Shown in pieces: positions 1 through 6,334 of a DNA stretch of 11,736 nucleotides (its first letter is position 1; the number at the start of each line of letters is the position of its first letter). The notes under the pieces are model-generated. The model did not search any database. It had not been told where the DNA came from and saw only the letters and a list, made by a program, of their open reading frames with translations. Source of the DNA: Pseudomonadota bacterium (GTDB taxonomy: Bacteria; Desulfobacterota; Desulfobaccia; Desulfobaccales; 0-14-0-80-60-11); NCBI GenBank assembly GCA_018897875.1, contig JAHIKF010000078.1, positions 1-11,736 of the forward strand, given 5' to 3'. A program made the position numbers and the translations under genes.

Positions 1-118
1 AATATTCATGTCATTCTGAACGGAGCGCAGCGGAGTGAAGAATCTCGGCGGCTTAAAAAGAGAGATTCTTCGCTGCGCTCAGAATGACAAATAATAGTCC
101 TTTGATTGAAATTGGTAT
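1..118. repeat. Palindromic MITE-like repeat, copy A (cut by window edge)
   Basis: The stretch forms a long imperfect hairpin. TGTCATTCTGAACGGAGCGC near the left pairs with GCTGCGCTCAGAATGACA ending at 89, with GAAGAATCTC/GAGATTCTTC inside. It is the reverse complement of copy C (2979-3119), and the similarity continues past the hairpin through a region ending in TTGGTAT at 112-118. By comparison with copy C, the left terminus lies outside the window. Confidence 0.85.
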
Positions 119-121
119 AAG
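113..121 (+). promoter_or_regulatory. Candidate extended -10 promoter made by the repeat end
   Basis: TGGTATAAG fits an extended -10 box (TGn followed by TATAAG, 5 of 6 matches to TATAAT). Most of it comes from the terminal TTGGTAT of repeat A. No convincing -35 box lies 16-18 bases upstream, which is tolerable for extended -10 promoters. It would give a short leader of about 30 bases before the VIT gene. This is inference from motif only. Confidence 0.35.
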
Positions 122-157
122 AACCCCATCAAATTTTGCCGTCGGAGGAATCATTTC

Positions 158-2563
158 ATGTTCAAGTCCCCCCGTACCCTTGGCGCCATACTGGCTTTAT
201 TGGTGACCGGTTTGTTAACCACGGCCTTGCTCCCCGGTGAAAAATCCGCCGGGTACGGTAAGCCAGACGCGGCCGACAAGACCCTGGCGCCTTACTTTGT
301 GGTCTTGAGCGATGACCCGAAGGTAGACGCCTTGCCGCTGAAAAGCACCCGGGCCGACGTCAAGATCGCCGGGGTGGTGGCCGAGGTCAAGATCACCCAG
401 GTGTATCGTAATACCGGCCAAAAAACCCTGGAGGCTATCTATGTTTTTCCCGGGTCGACCCGGGCGGCGGTCCATGCCATGCGCATGACCATCGGCGAGC
501 GGGTGGTGGAGGCCTCGATCATGGAGCGGCAAAAGGCCCGGGAAACCTATGATGCGGCCAAAAAGGCAGGCAAGACCGCCTCCCTTTTGGAGCAGCAGCG
601 GCCCAATGTCTTCCAGATGAACCTGGCCAATATTCTGCCCGGCGATGAGATCAAGGTGGAGCTCAAGTATATGGAACTCCTGATCCCGGAAGACCATATC
701 TATGAGTTCGTCTACCCCACGGTGGTGGGCCCCCGGTACACGACCAAGACGGCCGCCGGGGCGGTGGATACGGACAAATGGGTTCAGAACCCTTACCTGC
801 ATGAGGGCCAGGCCCCGCCTTATACCTTTGGCCTGAACGTGGAACTCACCAGCGGGGTCCCCATCGCCAGCGTGACCAGCTCCAGCCATGAGGTGGCGAT
901 CAAATACGCCGGAAAAACTGCGGCTCAGATCAGCCTCAAGGACGAGAAGACCGGCGGCAACAAGGACTTTGTGTTGCGTTACACCCTGGCCGGCGGCAAG
1001 ATCGAAACCGGCCTCCTGCTCTACCCCGGCCAGGAAGAAAACTTTTTTATGCTGATGCTGGAGCCGCCGGCCCGGGTCAAACCCGAAGCCGTCCTGCCCC
1101 GGGAGTATATTTTCATCGTCGATGTCTCCGGTTCCATGCACGGCTTTCCCCTGGATACCGCCAAGGCCCTGATGAAGAACGTCATCAAGGACCTGAAACC
1201 TAAGGATTTTCTCAATGTGATGCTGTTTGCCAGCGGTTCGGCGGTGCTCTCGCCCAGCGGTTCCCTGCCTGCCAGCGAGGCCAACCAGGCCAAGGCCCTG
1301 ACCTTTATCCAGTCCCGGCCCGGGGGCGGCGGGACCAATATCGTGCCGGCCCTGGATCAGGCCCTGGCGCTGCCCCGGACCCCGGGGGTTTCCCGGATCG
1401 TGACCGTAGTCACCGACGGCTACGTGGATGTGGAGCCCCGGGTCTTTCAGCTCATCCGGGACAACCTGGGGGCAGCCAACCTCTTTGCGTTCGGCATCGG
1501 CACGTCGGTCAACCGCCACCTCATTGAGGGCATGGCCCGGGCCGGGATGGGCGAGACCTTTGTGGTGCTCAACAGTGGTGAGGCCGCCAAACAGGCCGCC
1601 AAATTTCGCCAGTACATCGCCAACCCGGTGCTCACGGACATCAAGGTTGCCTATGAGGGGTTTTCGGCCTCCGAGGTCGAACCCCAGGCCCTCCCCGACC
1701 TCTTTGCCATGCGGCCCCTCACCCTTTTGGGCAAATATGGGGGCAGCCCCACGGGCGCCATCGTGGTCCGGGGAAAAACGGCCAAGGGCCCTTACGAGCA
1801 GCGCCTGGAACTAAAGGATGCCAAAGCCGGCCCCGAAAACGTTGCGCTCCGGCTGCTCTGGGCCCGGCAGCGGATCATGAACCTGGTGGATTTCAGCCGG
1901 GTTGAGCGAGCCAACCAGGAGGTGGTGAAAGAGGTTACCGCCCTGGGGCTGAAATACAGCCTCATGACCCCGTACACTTCGTTCGTGGCGGTGGATCAAG
2001 TCAAGCGGGCCGACGGCCAGGTGATCACGGTGAAGCAGCCCCTGCCCCTGCCGGAAGGGGTATCCGACCTGGCCATCGGGGAATCAAGGTCGAAGGCCAT
2101 GATGCCGTCCATGATGCCGGGGTCGCCATCCGGGATGCTGGCCAAGGATGAGAGTATGGGATTTATGGGCGGGGGGCGGAAGCCCAAAACCGGTCCCCAT
2201 GGCAGCGGGACGGTCCCGGCGGAGCCTGTGGTGCCCAAGGTGTCGGTCACGGTCAAGGATGTCCAGGTCAAAGGGGGTCTAACCCCGGCCGCGGTCCAAA
2301 AGGCCCTGGAAGACGAGTTGGCGAAACTGACGCAGTGCTGTCAGGACGCTGCCAAAGCGGGTTTGAAGCTGCCGGCGGAACTTACGCTCACCTTTACTAT
2401 CGGTCTGGACGGGAAAATTACCGGGACTCCGAAGGTTACCCTGACGGCGCCGCAAAAGAGCCTGGAAAACTGCCTGGCCGCGGCCCTGAAGGGGATCCAG
2501 TTTCCTCAGCCCCAGCCGGCCACCGTCACGGTGACCGTAACCTTAAGCCTGACCCAGAAATAA
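158..2563 (+). CDS. VIT and von Willebrand factor A domain protein with AgmX/PglI-like C-terminus
   Basis: An 801-residue exported or membrane-anchored protein. Residues 8-25 are a hydrophobic signal or anchor. Residues about 55-190 form a VIT domain (YVFPGSTRAAVHAMRM and the ERQKARETYDAAKKAGKTASLLEQ region are typical). Residues about 315-500 form a vWA domain with an intact metal-binding MIDAS motif, D322-V-S324-G-S326. A Met/Gly/Pro-rich linker spans about 645-690. Residues about 708-801 resemble the AgmX/PglI C-terminal domain, with Cys at 727, 728 and 772 and an IQFPQPQP motif. GGAGGA at 144-149 is a good ribosome binding site for this ATG. VIT-vWA proteins are thought to mediate metal-dependent protein contacts; the partner here is unknown. 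It is monocistronic, with its own terminator, and lies between inverted repeats A and C. Confidence 0.93.
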   Translation: MFKSPRTLGAILALLVTGLLTTALLPGEKSAGYGKPDAADKTLAPYFVVLSDDPKVDALPLKSTRADVKIAGVVAEVKITQVYRNTGQKTLEAIYVFPGSTRAAVHAMRMTIGERVVEASIMERQKARETYDAAKKAGKTASLLEQQRPNVFQMNLANILPGDEIKVELKYMELLIPEDHIYEFVYPTVVGPRYTTKTAAGAVDTDKWVQNPYLHEGQAPPYTFGLNVELTSGVPIASVTSSSHEVAIKYAGKTAAQISLKDEKTGGNKDFVLRYTLAGGKIETGLLLYPGQEENFFMLMLEPPARVKPEAVLPREYIFIVDVSGSMHGFPLDTAKALMKNVIKDLKPKDFLNVMLFASGSAVLSPSGSLPASEANQAKALTFIQSRPGGGGTNIVPALDQALALPRTPGVSRIVTVVTDGYVDVEPRVFQLIRDNLGAANLFAFGIGTSVNRHLIEGMARAGMGETFVVLNSGEAAKQAAKFRQYIANPVLTDIKVAYEGFSASEVEPQALPDLFAMRPLTLLGKYGGSPTGAIVVRGKTAKGPYEQRLELKDAKAGPENVALRLLWARQRIMNLVDFSRVERANQEVVKEVTALGLKYSLMTPYTSFVAVDQVKRADGQVITVKQPLPLPEGVSDLAIGESRSKAMMPSMMPGSPSGMLAKDESMGFMGGGRKPKTGPHGSGTVPAEPVVPKVSVTVKDVQVKGGLTPAAVQKALEDELAKLTQCCQDAAKAGLKLPAELTLTFTIGLDGKITGTPKVTLTAPQKSLENCLAAALKGIQFPQPQPATVTVTVTLSLTQK

Positions 2564-2581
2564 GGCGCTTACCCCTCAACC

Positions 2582-2626
2582 CCCAGGCCCCGGGACCGAA
2601 TAAATCCCCGGGGCCTGGGTTTTTCT
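2582..2626 (+). terminator. Rho-independent terminator of the VIT-vWA gene
   Basis: CCCAGGCCCCGGG (2582-2594) pairs perfectly with CCCGGGGCCTGGG (2607-2619) over a 12-base loop, followed at once by a run of T (2620-2624). It lies 18 bases after the stop codon. Confidence 0.93.
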
Positions 2627-2678
2627 ATATGAAAATAGCTTTCAGCTAAGACTCAGGGTGGGCGAAGACGACCAAAAT

Positions 2679-2700
2679 GTAGGGTGGGCCCGCCCCACCA
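2679..2700. repeat. Short GTAGGGTGGGC palindrome
   Basis: GGTGGG (2683-2688) pairs with CCCACC (2694-2699) around a CCCGC centre, preceded by GTA. It has the flavour of the GTAGGG.../...CCCTAC palindromes at 2832-2894, 3214-3243 and 4611-4669. The rest of 2627-2797 holds no gene that I can support. Confidence 0.5.
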
Positions 2701-2797
2701 TCTCCATCTTAAAAAACGGCTTTTATGAAGGGGAGCCCCGGGTGGCTGTCCCACATTTTCAGGCTTCGTGGTGATCCCAAAGTGGTCACGGGGCGTT

Positions 2798-2935
2798 ATA
2801 CCAAACTGCGGTCATACAGGTAATTGATCTTCTGTAGGGGCGGACCCATGTGTCCGCCCTGGATCGAGGGCGCACACGCGGGTGCGCCCCTACAGGAAGA
2901 GGCTTTTCTTAACTTCTTTGAGCGCAACTTGGTAT
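2798..2935. repeat. MITE-like element B with ATACCAA/TTGGTAT ends
   Basis: It begins ATACCAAACTGCGGTC and ends GCGCAACTTGGTAT, so the ends are inverted repeats of ATACCAA plus a related GTTGC/CTGC segment. Inside, TGTAGGGGCG (2832-2841) pairs with CGCCCCTACA (2885-2894). Two further hairpins are nested within (GCGGAC/GTCCGC and GGGCGCAC/GTGCGCCC), giving a cruciform-like shape. There is no open frame of note. Confidence 0.75.
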
Positions 2936-2946
2936 TAGCCTGCGTC

Positions 2947-2970
2947 GGCACAGGCTGGAAAGCCTGTGCC
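2947..2970. repeat. Perfect hairpin repeat GGCACAGGCT
   Basis: GGCACAGGCT (2947-2956) and AGCCTGTGCC (2961-2970) pair perfectly over a GGAA loop. It is wedged between elements B and C, so it is probably a separate palindromic repeat. Confidence 0.7.
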
Positions 2971-2978
2971 ACCTTTTG

Positions 2979-3119
2979 ATACCAAAGAGCAATCAAAAGA
3001 CTATTTTTTGTCATTCTGAGCCCAGCGAAGAATCTCTCTTTTTACGCCGCCGAGATTCTTCACTGCGCTCCGTTCAGAATGACATGAATATTCATAGTTT
3101 TTTGACTGCAACTTCGTCT
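2979..3119. repeat. MITE-like element C, inverted copy of repeat A
   Basis: It starts ATACCAAAGAGCAATCAAAA. Its right end, read on the other strand, is AGACGAAGTTGCAGTCAAAA, and the two 26-base termini match at 19 positions. The core is the same long hairpin as repeat A in opposite orientation (TGTCATTCTGAGC to TTCAGAATGACA, about 3009-3084). The right terminus has diverged from TTGGTAT to TTCGTCT at 3113-3119. Confidence 0.8.
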
Positions 3120-3177
3120 GAGGCCGCAGGTCTTGGACCGGTGAAGCTAAGCTTAGCGAAGCGGATAACGCCAACTG

Positions 3178-3293
3178 ATACCAAGTTGCCGTCAAACGAG
3201 TAATAATCCGAATTGTAGGGGCGGTTCGCGAACCGCCCCTACAGGGGTTGCGATCATAAAGCCAGAATTACCTTTATTACGGCAACTTGGTAT
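3178..3293. repeat. MITE-like element D with perfect 30-bp palindrome
   Basis: Terminal inverted repeats are ATACCAAGTTGCCGT (3178-3192) and ACGGCAACTTGGTAT (3279-3293), 15 of 15 matching. The centre (3214-3243) is a gapless perfect palindrome of TGTAGGGGCGGTTCG and its complement. It is the cleanest member of the ATACCAA family here. I see nothing in the following 100 bases to 3398. Confidence 0.85.
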
Positions 3294-3398
3294 GACACTG
3301 GAGGAGAGAAAATTTTCCGGACCAAGGGAGGAAACGGCGCGGCTGGTTCGAGGAAGTGCTCCTTAGGTCGTTGTGCCTGGCTGATGCGGTGGACTGAT

Positions 3399-3584
3399 TT
3401 ATCCTGAAGAGCTCAAGATCCCGGTTTTAATCCAACCTAAGAAATCCTGGCGCAGGGTGGAAAAGACCGGTTGCCGTTCAAGTTGCTTCATCAATTCCAG
3501 CCTTTCCTGGAGCGGCAGGGTAAAATAGAAAGGACTTTCCATACATGCCGCCACCACAGCCTTTCTCGGCGTATTGCCTTTCAT
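3399..3584 (-). CDS. Small protein of unknown function, 61 aa
   Basis: I do not recognise this protein. It is 61 residues, with no signal peptide, membrane span or Cys pair. Its central stretch SPFYFTLPLQERLELMKQLE looks like a structured turn followed by an amphipathic helix, so it reads as protein rather than a random frame. AGGGGG lies about 9 bases before the ATG on the minus strand, and a sigma70-like promoter candidate lies upstream at 3622-3650. Codon third positions are only mildly GC-rich, and no neighbour supports a role. It is a plausible real small gene but could be a chance frame. Confidence 0.45.
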   Translation of the reverse strand: MKGNTPRKAVVAACMESPFYFTLPLQERLELMKQLERQPVFSTLRQDFLGWIKTGILSSSG

Positions 3585-3621
3585 GGATTAACCCCCTGCC
3601 GGTTGAAAGGATCAGGAAATA

Positions 3622-3650
3622 ATTTAATTAAGCTGAGAATAATTTATCAA
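3622..3650 (-). promoter_or_regulatory. Candidate sigma70 promoter for the 61-aa gene
   Basis: Read on the minus strand, TTGATA (3645-3650) and TTAAAT (3622-3627) are separated by 17 bases. They lie in an unusually AT-rich patch (3615-3665), about 38 bases before the small gene's ATG. Confidence 0.4.
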
Positions 3651-3715
3651 AGTTAAATAATCTATCGGCAAACCTCCCTATTTTCATGAACCAATTTTCT
3701 GATTTTCGAAGCGGG

Positions 3716-3786
3716 AAAACCCTACCTCGTCGCAGTCCGGCTTCGGCCCCCGGCCACCGGCAGCCGCGACGCTTGACCGGGTAGGG
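3716..3786 (-). terminator. Large GC-rich hairpin, terminator-like
   Basis: CCCTACC (3720-3726) pairs with GGTAGGG (3780-3786), with an inner GTCGC/GCGAC pair and a GC-rich loop. On the minus strand it is followed by TTTT (3719-3716). It lies just past the stop of the beta-repeat protein. It could be that gene's terminator or another CCCTAC/GTAGGG palindromic repeat. Confidence 0.5.
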
Positions 3787-3809
3787 CTCCGGGGTTCCCG
3801 CGGCCGGTT

Positions 3810-4523
3810 TTACGGCAGGGTCCGGACCGGCTTGCCTGCCTTCAGCAGGATCAGGGAAGGTTCATCCATGAGGCCCACCCGGGTTTTCCCCTTGTGGTCA
3901 AACAACCCGAGGGCGGCTTTCTGGTCGTTCTTCAACCCCAGGACCACCCGGGGCGTGCCGTTTTTGCCCAACAGATTGAGACTGCGGTCGCCGTTCTTCT
4001 TGCTGACTATCTCCAGGGCGGCCTTGTGGCCTTCGCCGTAAAAGGTGAGATGCGGGTCGCCCTGGTTGGTGAGCCCCAAGGTAATCAGGCGATTGCCTTT
4101 ATCATAGAGATTGACGGCCGCCTCGCCGTTCTTTTGCACTTCCAGCCCCAGGCGCAGTTTCCCTTCATGGTATAAGGCGATGTTTTGGGCACCCTGGTCG
4201 GCTTTGAGGGCCACGGCGTTCTGCTGTTGGCCGTCGCCCAGCTCCAGCTCGGCCCCCCCCTGGGGGGTTGCGGCCAGGCTCACCCAGGGCAGGGTTCCGT
4301 CCGGGCCGAAGAGCGTTAGCCGGGCGGCGCCGTGGGCATCGACTCCCAGCCGGCCGCGAACTCGCCCGGCCTGGTCCACAAGTTGAAAGTCCTGGGCCTG
4401 CACGACGGCCCCCGCCTGGGGAACCGGGGGCGCGGCGAGCCGGCCCCCCAGGAACCCGGTTATAAGACCCAATACCGCCGAGATTACCGCTGAAATTAAG
4501 ATAACGCTAGGCTGACGTTCCAT
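3810..4523 (-). CDS. Membrane-anchored protein with tandem beta-strand repeats, function unknown
   Basis: A 237-residue protein. Residues about 7-30 are one hydrophobic segment with Gly (GLITGFLGG), followed by an Ala/Pro linker; it is probably anchored with the rest outside the cytoplasm. From residue 45 to the end it consists of about seven degenerate repeats of 22-25 residues. Each has the pattern leucine-x-aspartate/glycine-x-x-GK-x-R-x-x-LG followed by G-x-x-x-L-x-L; examples are LVDQAGRVRGRLG and LFDHKGKTRVGL. This predicts a regular all-beta fold such as a solenoid or propeller-like sheet. There are no Cys and no catalytic motif. The ribosome binding site GGGAGG lies 6 bases before the ATG. 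I cannot assign a function. It is divergent from the hydrogenase operon. Confidence 0.85.
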   Translation of the reverse strand: MERQPSVILISAVISAVLGLITGFLGGRLAAPPVPQAGAVVQAQDFQLVDQAGRVRGRLGVDAHGAARLTLFGPDGTLPWVSLAATPQGGAELELGDGQQQNAVALKADQGAQNIALYHEGKLRLGLEVQKNGEAAVNLYDKGNRLITLGLTNQGDPHLTFYGEGHKAALEIVSKKNGDRSLNLLGKNGTPRVVLGLKNDQKAALGLFDHKGKTRVGLMDEPSLILLKAGKPVRTLP

Positions 4524-4610
4524 GCCCTTCCTCCCTTGGAACCCGGGATGGCGGCAAGGGATTTAGACCCCGCCGCCCCGGGCCGAGAAGCTGTTCCGAA
4601 AAGTTTTCCC

Positions 4611-4669
4611 GTAGGGTGCGCGCCGCGCACCATTGGCCGACCCAGTGGCGGGCGGGACGCCCGCCCTAC
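4611..4669. repeat. Composite GTAGGGTGCGC palindromic repeat
   Basis: GTAGGG (4611-4616) and CCCTAC (4664-4669) are the outer arms. Inside are two hairpins, GGTGCGCG/CGCGCACC and GGCGGGCG/CGCCCGCC. The architecture is the same as the core of element B but without ATACCAA ends. It lies between the divergent beta-repeat gene and the FrhB operon. Nothing else is visible in 4524-4800. Confidence 0.65.
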
Positions 4670-4802
4670 CGGGGGGAGTGGGTAAAACCGGTTAAAATAC
4701 CTTACCAATCCCGGCCGGAAAATTCAATGGGCCAGGACGCCGCCTGGGGCGCGGTCAATCCTGCCAGTCAACCGGGCCGGAAATGACCCCGGGCGAGTGG
4801 AA

Positions 4803-4821
4803 CCACCAAAAATTTTGGTGG
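4803..4821. promoter_or_regulatory. Near-perfect palindrome upstream of the FrhB operon, operator candidate
   Basis: CCACCAAAA and TTTTGGTGG are perfect 9-base arms around a single A. It sits 16 bases upstream of the -35 box at 4838. Length and position suit a dimeric regulator, possibly the helix-turn-helix domain encoded by the first gene of the operon (inference). It is too short to be one of the local repeat families. Confidence 0.5.
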
Positions 4822-4837
4822 GGCGGCAGGTTTTTCC

Positions 4838-4867
4838 TTGACCCGGCCGGGGTGAATATAATTTAAT
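4838..4867 (+). promoter_or_regulatory. Sigma70-like promoter of the HTH-FrhB operon
   Basis: TTGACC (4838-4843) and TTTAAT (4862-4867), with an 18-base spacer, match 5 of 6 positions at each box. An overlapping TATAAT at 4857-4862 is a perfect -10 but sits only 13 bases from the -35. The predicted leader is about 50 bases before the ATG at 4924. Confidence 0.6.
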
Positions 4868-4923
4868 AACTGCACATACTGCATTTTATGCACAAAAGGC
4901 ACAAGCGGGAGAGAATCTGACCG

Positions 4924-6324
4924 ATGATTGTGATCCACGTCCTCACCTTGGCTCAAGAGCTCGGCGTGCACCGCAACACCATCCGCAACTGGGTGAAAAC
5001 CGGCCGGATCTCAGCTAAACCCGGGCCCGGCAAAGGCCTGCAGTTCACCCGGGATGATTTTGCGCGTCTCTGCCGTGAGTTCCACTTGGCCCCAGAACTT
5101 CTTAAACCCATGGCCCGGAACCGGGAAGAGGTGGACATCCCCGCCCTGGCGACGCCGGCGGCTTCCCTGTCGTCCGGTCCAGGCCAGCGCCGCTTGAAGG
5201 AGGGAGCCATGAAGACCTTTTTCAATCTCATTCAGGAAGTCCAGAACCCCGGTCTCTGCCATCACTGCGGCGGCTGCGTCACCTTCTGCACCGCCATCAA
5301 CTACGGCGCCCTGGAGACGGGAGAGGACGGCAAACCCCGGTACAAGGACATCGAGAAGTGCATTGAGTGCGGCCTGTGCTACTCCATCTGCCCGGAGATC
5401 AGCGAGTTGGACGAGGAAACCAAGCGGCAGGTGGCCTGGAGCGCCCCCATGGGCCGCATCCTGGGCACCACGGTGTCCCGGGCCATGGACCCCGAGGTCC
5501 GGCTCCGGGCCACGGACGGCGGGGTGGTCACCGGCCTGTTGCTCCACCTCTTCGACCTGGGACGCATCGACGGCGCCGTGGTCACCCGGCAAGTGGGGCC
5601 GTTTCAGCGCCAGCCCTGGCTGGCCACCAAACGGGAGGAAATCCTGGAGGCCGCCGGGTTCCACTTCGACACCTCCCACGGTCCGAGCCTGTTCTCCGAG
5701 GCCTACTCCACCTTTTCCCCGTCCATCGTGGAGTTGGAGGACGTGGCCCGGCAGCGCCTCAACCGGGTGGCCTTTGTGGGCACCCCCTGCCAGATCAACT
5801 CATTGAGGCGCATGGAGGCCCTGGGGATCGTGCCGTCCGGCACCATCAAGTTCCACCTGGGTCTGTTCTGCACCGGCAACTTCCATTTCGGCCCGGAGCA
5901 GCGCCTAAAGCTGGAGCAAATCGGCTCCTTCCAGTGGGACCAGGTGCGCAAGGTCAACGTCAAGGAGGACTTGCTGATCCACCTGAACGACGGCCAGGTG
6001 CGCCACATCCCCCTGGACCGGCTCAATTTTATGAAGCGCTACGCCTGCCACTACTGCGACGATTACGCTGCGGAGTTCGCCGACCTCTCCTTCGGCGGCA
6101 TCGGGGCGCCGGAGGGCTGGACCATGGTGATCATGCGCTCGCCCTTGGGCCGGGCCATCATGGCCGACGCCAATGGGGTGGACCTGGAAGCCTTCAATTA
6201 TCGGGACAATCCCCGTTTGGCCGCCCAGGCCCTGGAAAAAGTCCTGGAATGGTCCAATAAGAAAAAGCACCGGGCCCGGGAAAAACATCGAGAATTGGAA
6301 ATATCCGTGCAGGTGAAAGGCTAG
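4924..6324 (+). CDS. Helix-turn-helix domain fused to FrhB-type (F420 hydrogenase beta subunit) flavin/Fe-S protein
   Basis: A 466-residue protein. Residues about 5-52 form a MerR/excisionase-type DNA-binding domain (LAQELGVHRNTIRNWVKTGRI, then a wing and FTRDDFARLCREF). Residues 53-95 are a linker. From M96 the protein is a full FrhB-family member. It has two [4Fe-4S] cluster motifs, C112-x2-C115-x2-C118-x3-C122 and C146-x2-C149-x2-C152-x3-C156-P, then the FrhB core with GTPC289Q, C316 and C375-x2-C378 before the DLSFGGIG signature. In F420-reducing hydrogenases FrhB passes electrons to the deazaflavin through FAD; related proteins use other acceptors, so the acceptor here is open. GGGAG lies about 10 bases before the first ATG. 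A stronger site (AAGGAGGG, 5197-5204) precedes the internal ATG at 5209, so a 371-residue FrhB alone may also be made. The next gene starts 10 bases downstream. Confidence 0.9.
   Translation: MIVIHVLTLAQELGVHRNTIRNWVKTGRISAKPGPGKGLQFTRDDFARLCREFHLAPELLKPMARNREEVDIPALATPAASLSSGPGQRRLKEGAMKTFFNLIQEVQNPGLCHHCGGCVTFCTAINYGALETGEDGKPRYKDIEKCIECGLCYSICPEISELDEETKRQVAWSAPMGRILGTTVSRAMDPEVRLRATDGGVVTGLLLHLFDLGRIDGAVVTRQVGPFQRQPWLATKREEILEAAGFHFDTSHGPSLFSEAYSTFSPSIVELEDVARQRLNRVAFVGTPCQINSLRRMEALGIVPSGTIKFHLGLFCTGNFHFGPEQRLKLEQIGSFQWDQVRKVNVKEDLLIHLNDGQVRHIPLDRLNFMKRYACHYCDDYAAEFADLSFGGIGAPEGWTMVIMRSPLGRAIMADANGVDLEAFNYRDNPRLAAQALEKVLEWSNKKKHRAREKHRELEISVQVKG
5197..5211 (+). promoter_or_regulatory. 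Internal ribosome binding site and in-frame start for stand-alone FrhB
   Basis: AAGGAGGG followed by AGCC and ATG (5209) is a better translation start than the one at 4924. It falls exactly at the junction between the DNA-binding part and the FrhB part, as expected for two formerly separate genes or for dual-product translation. Confidence 0.55.
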
Positions 6325-6334
6325 GAGGTCTGCC

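Noticed and set aside
215..1519. 434-aa minus-strand open frame
   Set aside because: It is antisense to the VIT-vWA gene, rich in Gly/His/Arg typical of GC-rich shadows, with no domain.
2798..3293. CRISPR array
   Set aside because: The repeated units are palindromic elements of 116-141 bp with shared ends, not short direct repeats with unique spacers.
4857..4862. Perfect TATAAT as the -10 of the FrhB operon
   Set aside because: It is only 13 bases from the TTGACC box. TTTAAT at 4862 with an 18-base spacer fits better, though TATAAT could work with another -35.
5011..5679. 222-aa minus-strand open frame
   Set aside because: It is antisense to the FrhB gene, whose cluster motifs and cofactor segments are unmistakable.
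5367..6260. 297-aa open frame in the second plus frame
   Set aside because: It has shadow-like composition (Gly, Pro, Arg, His) entirely within FrhB.
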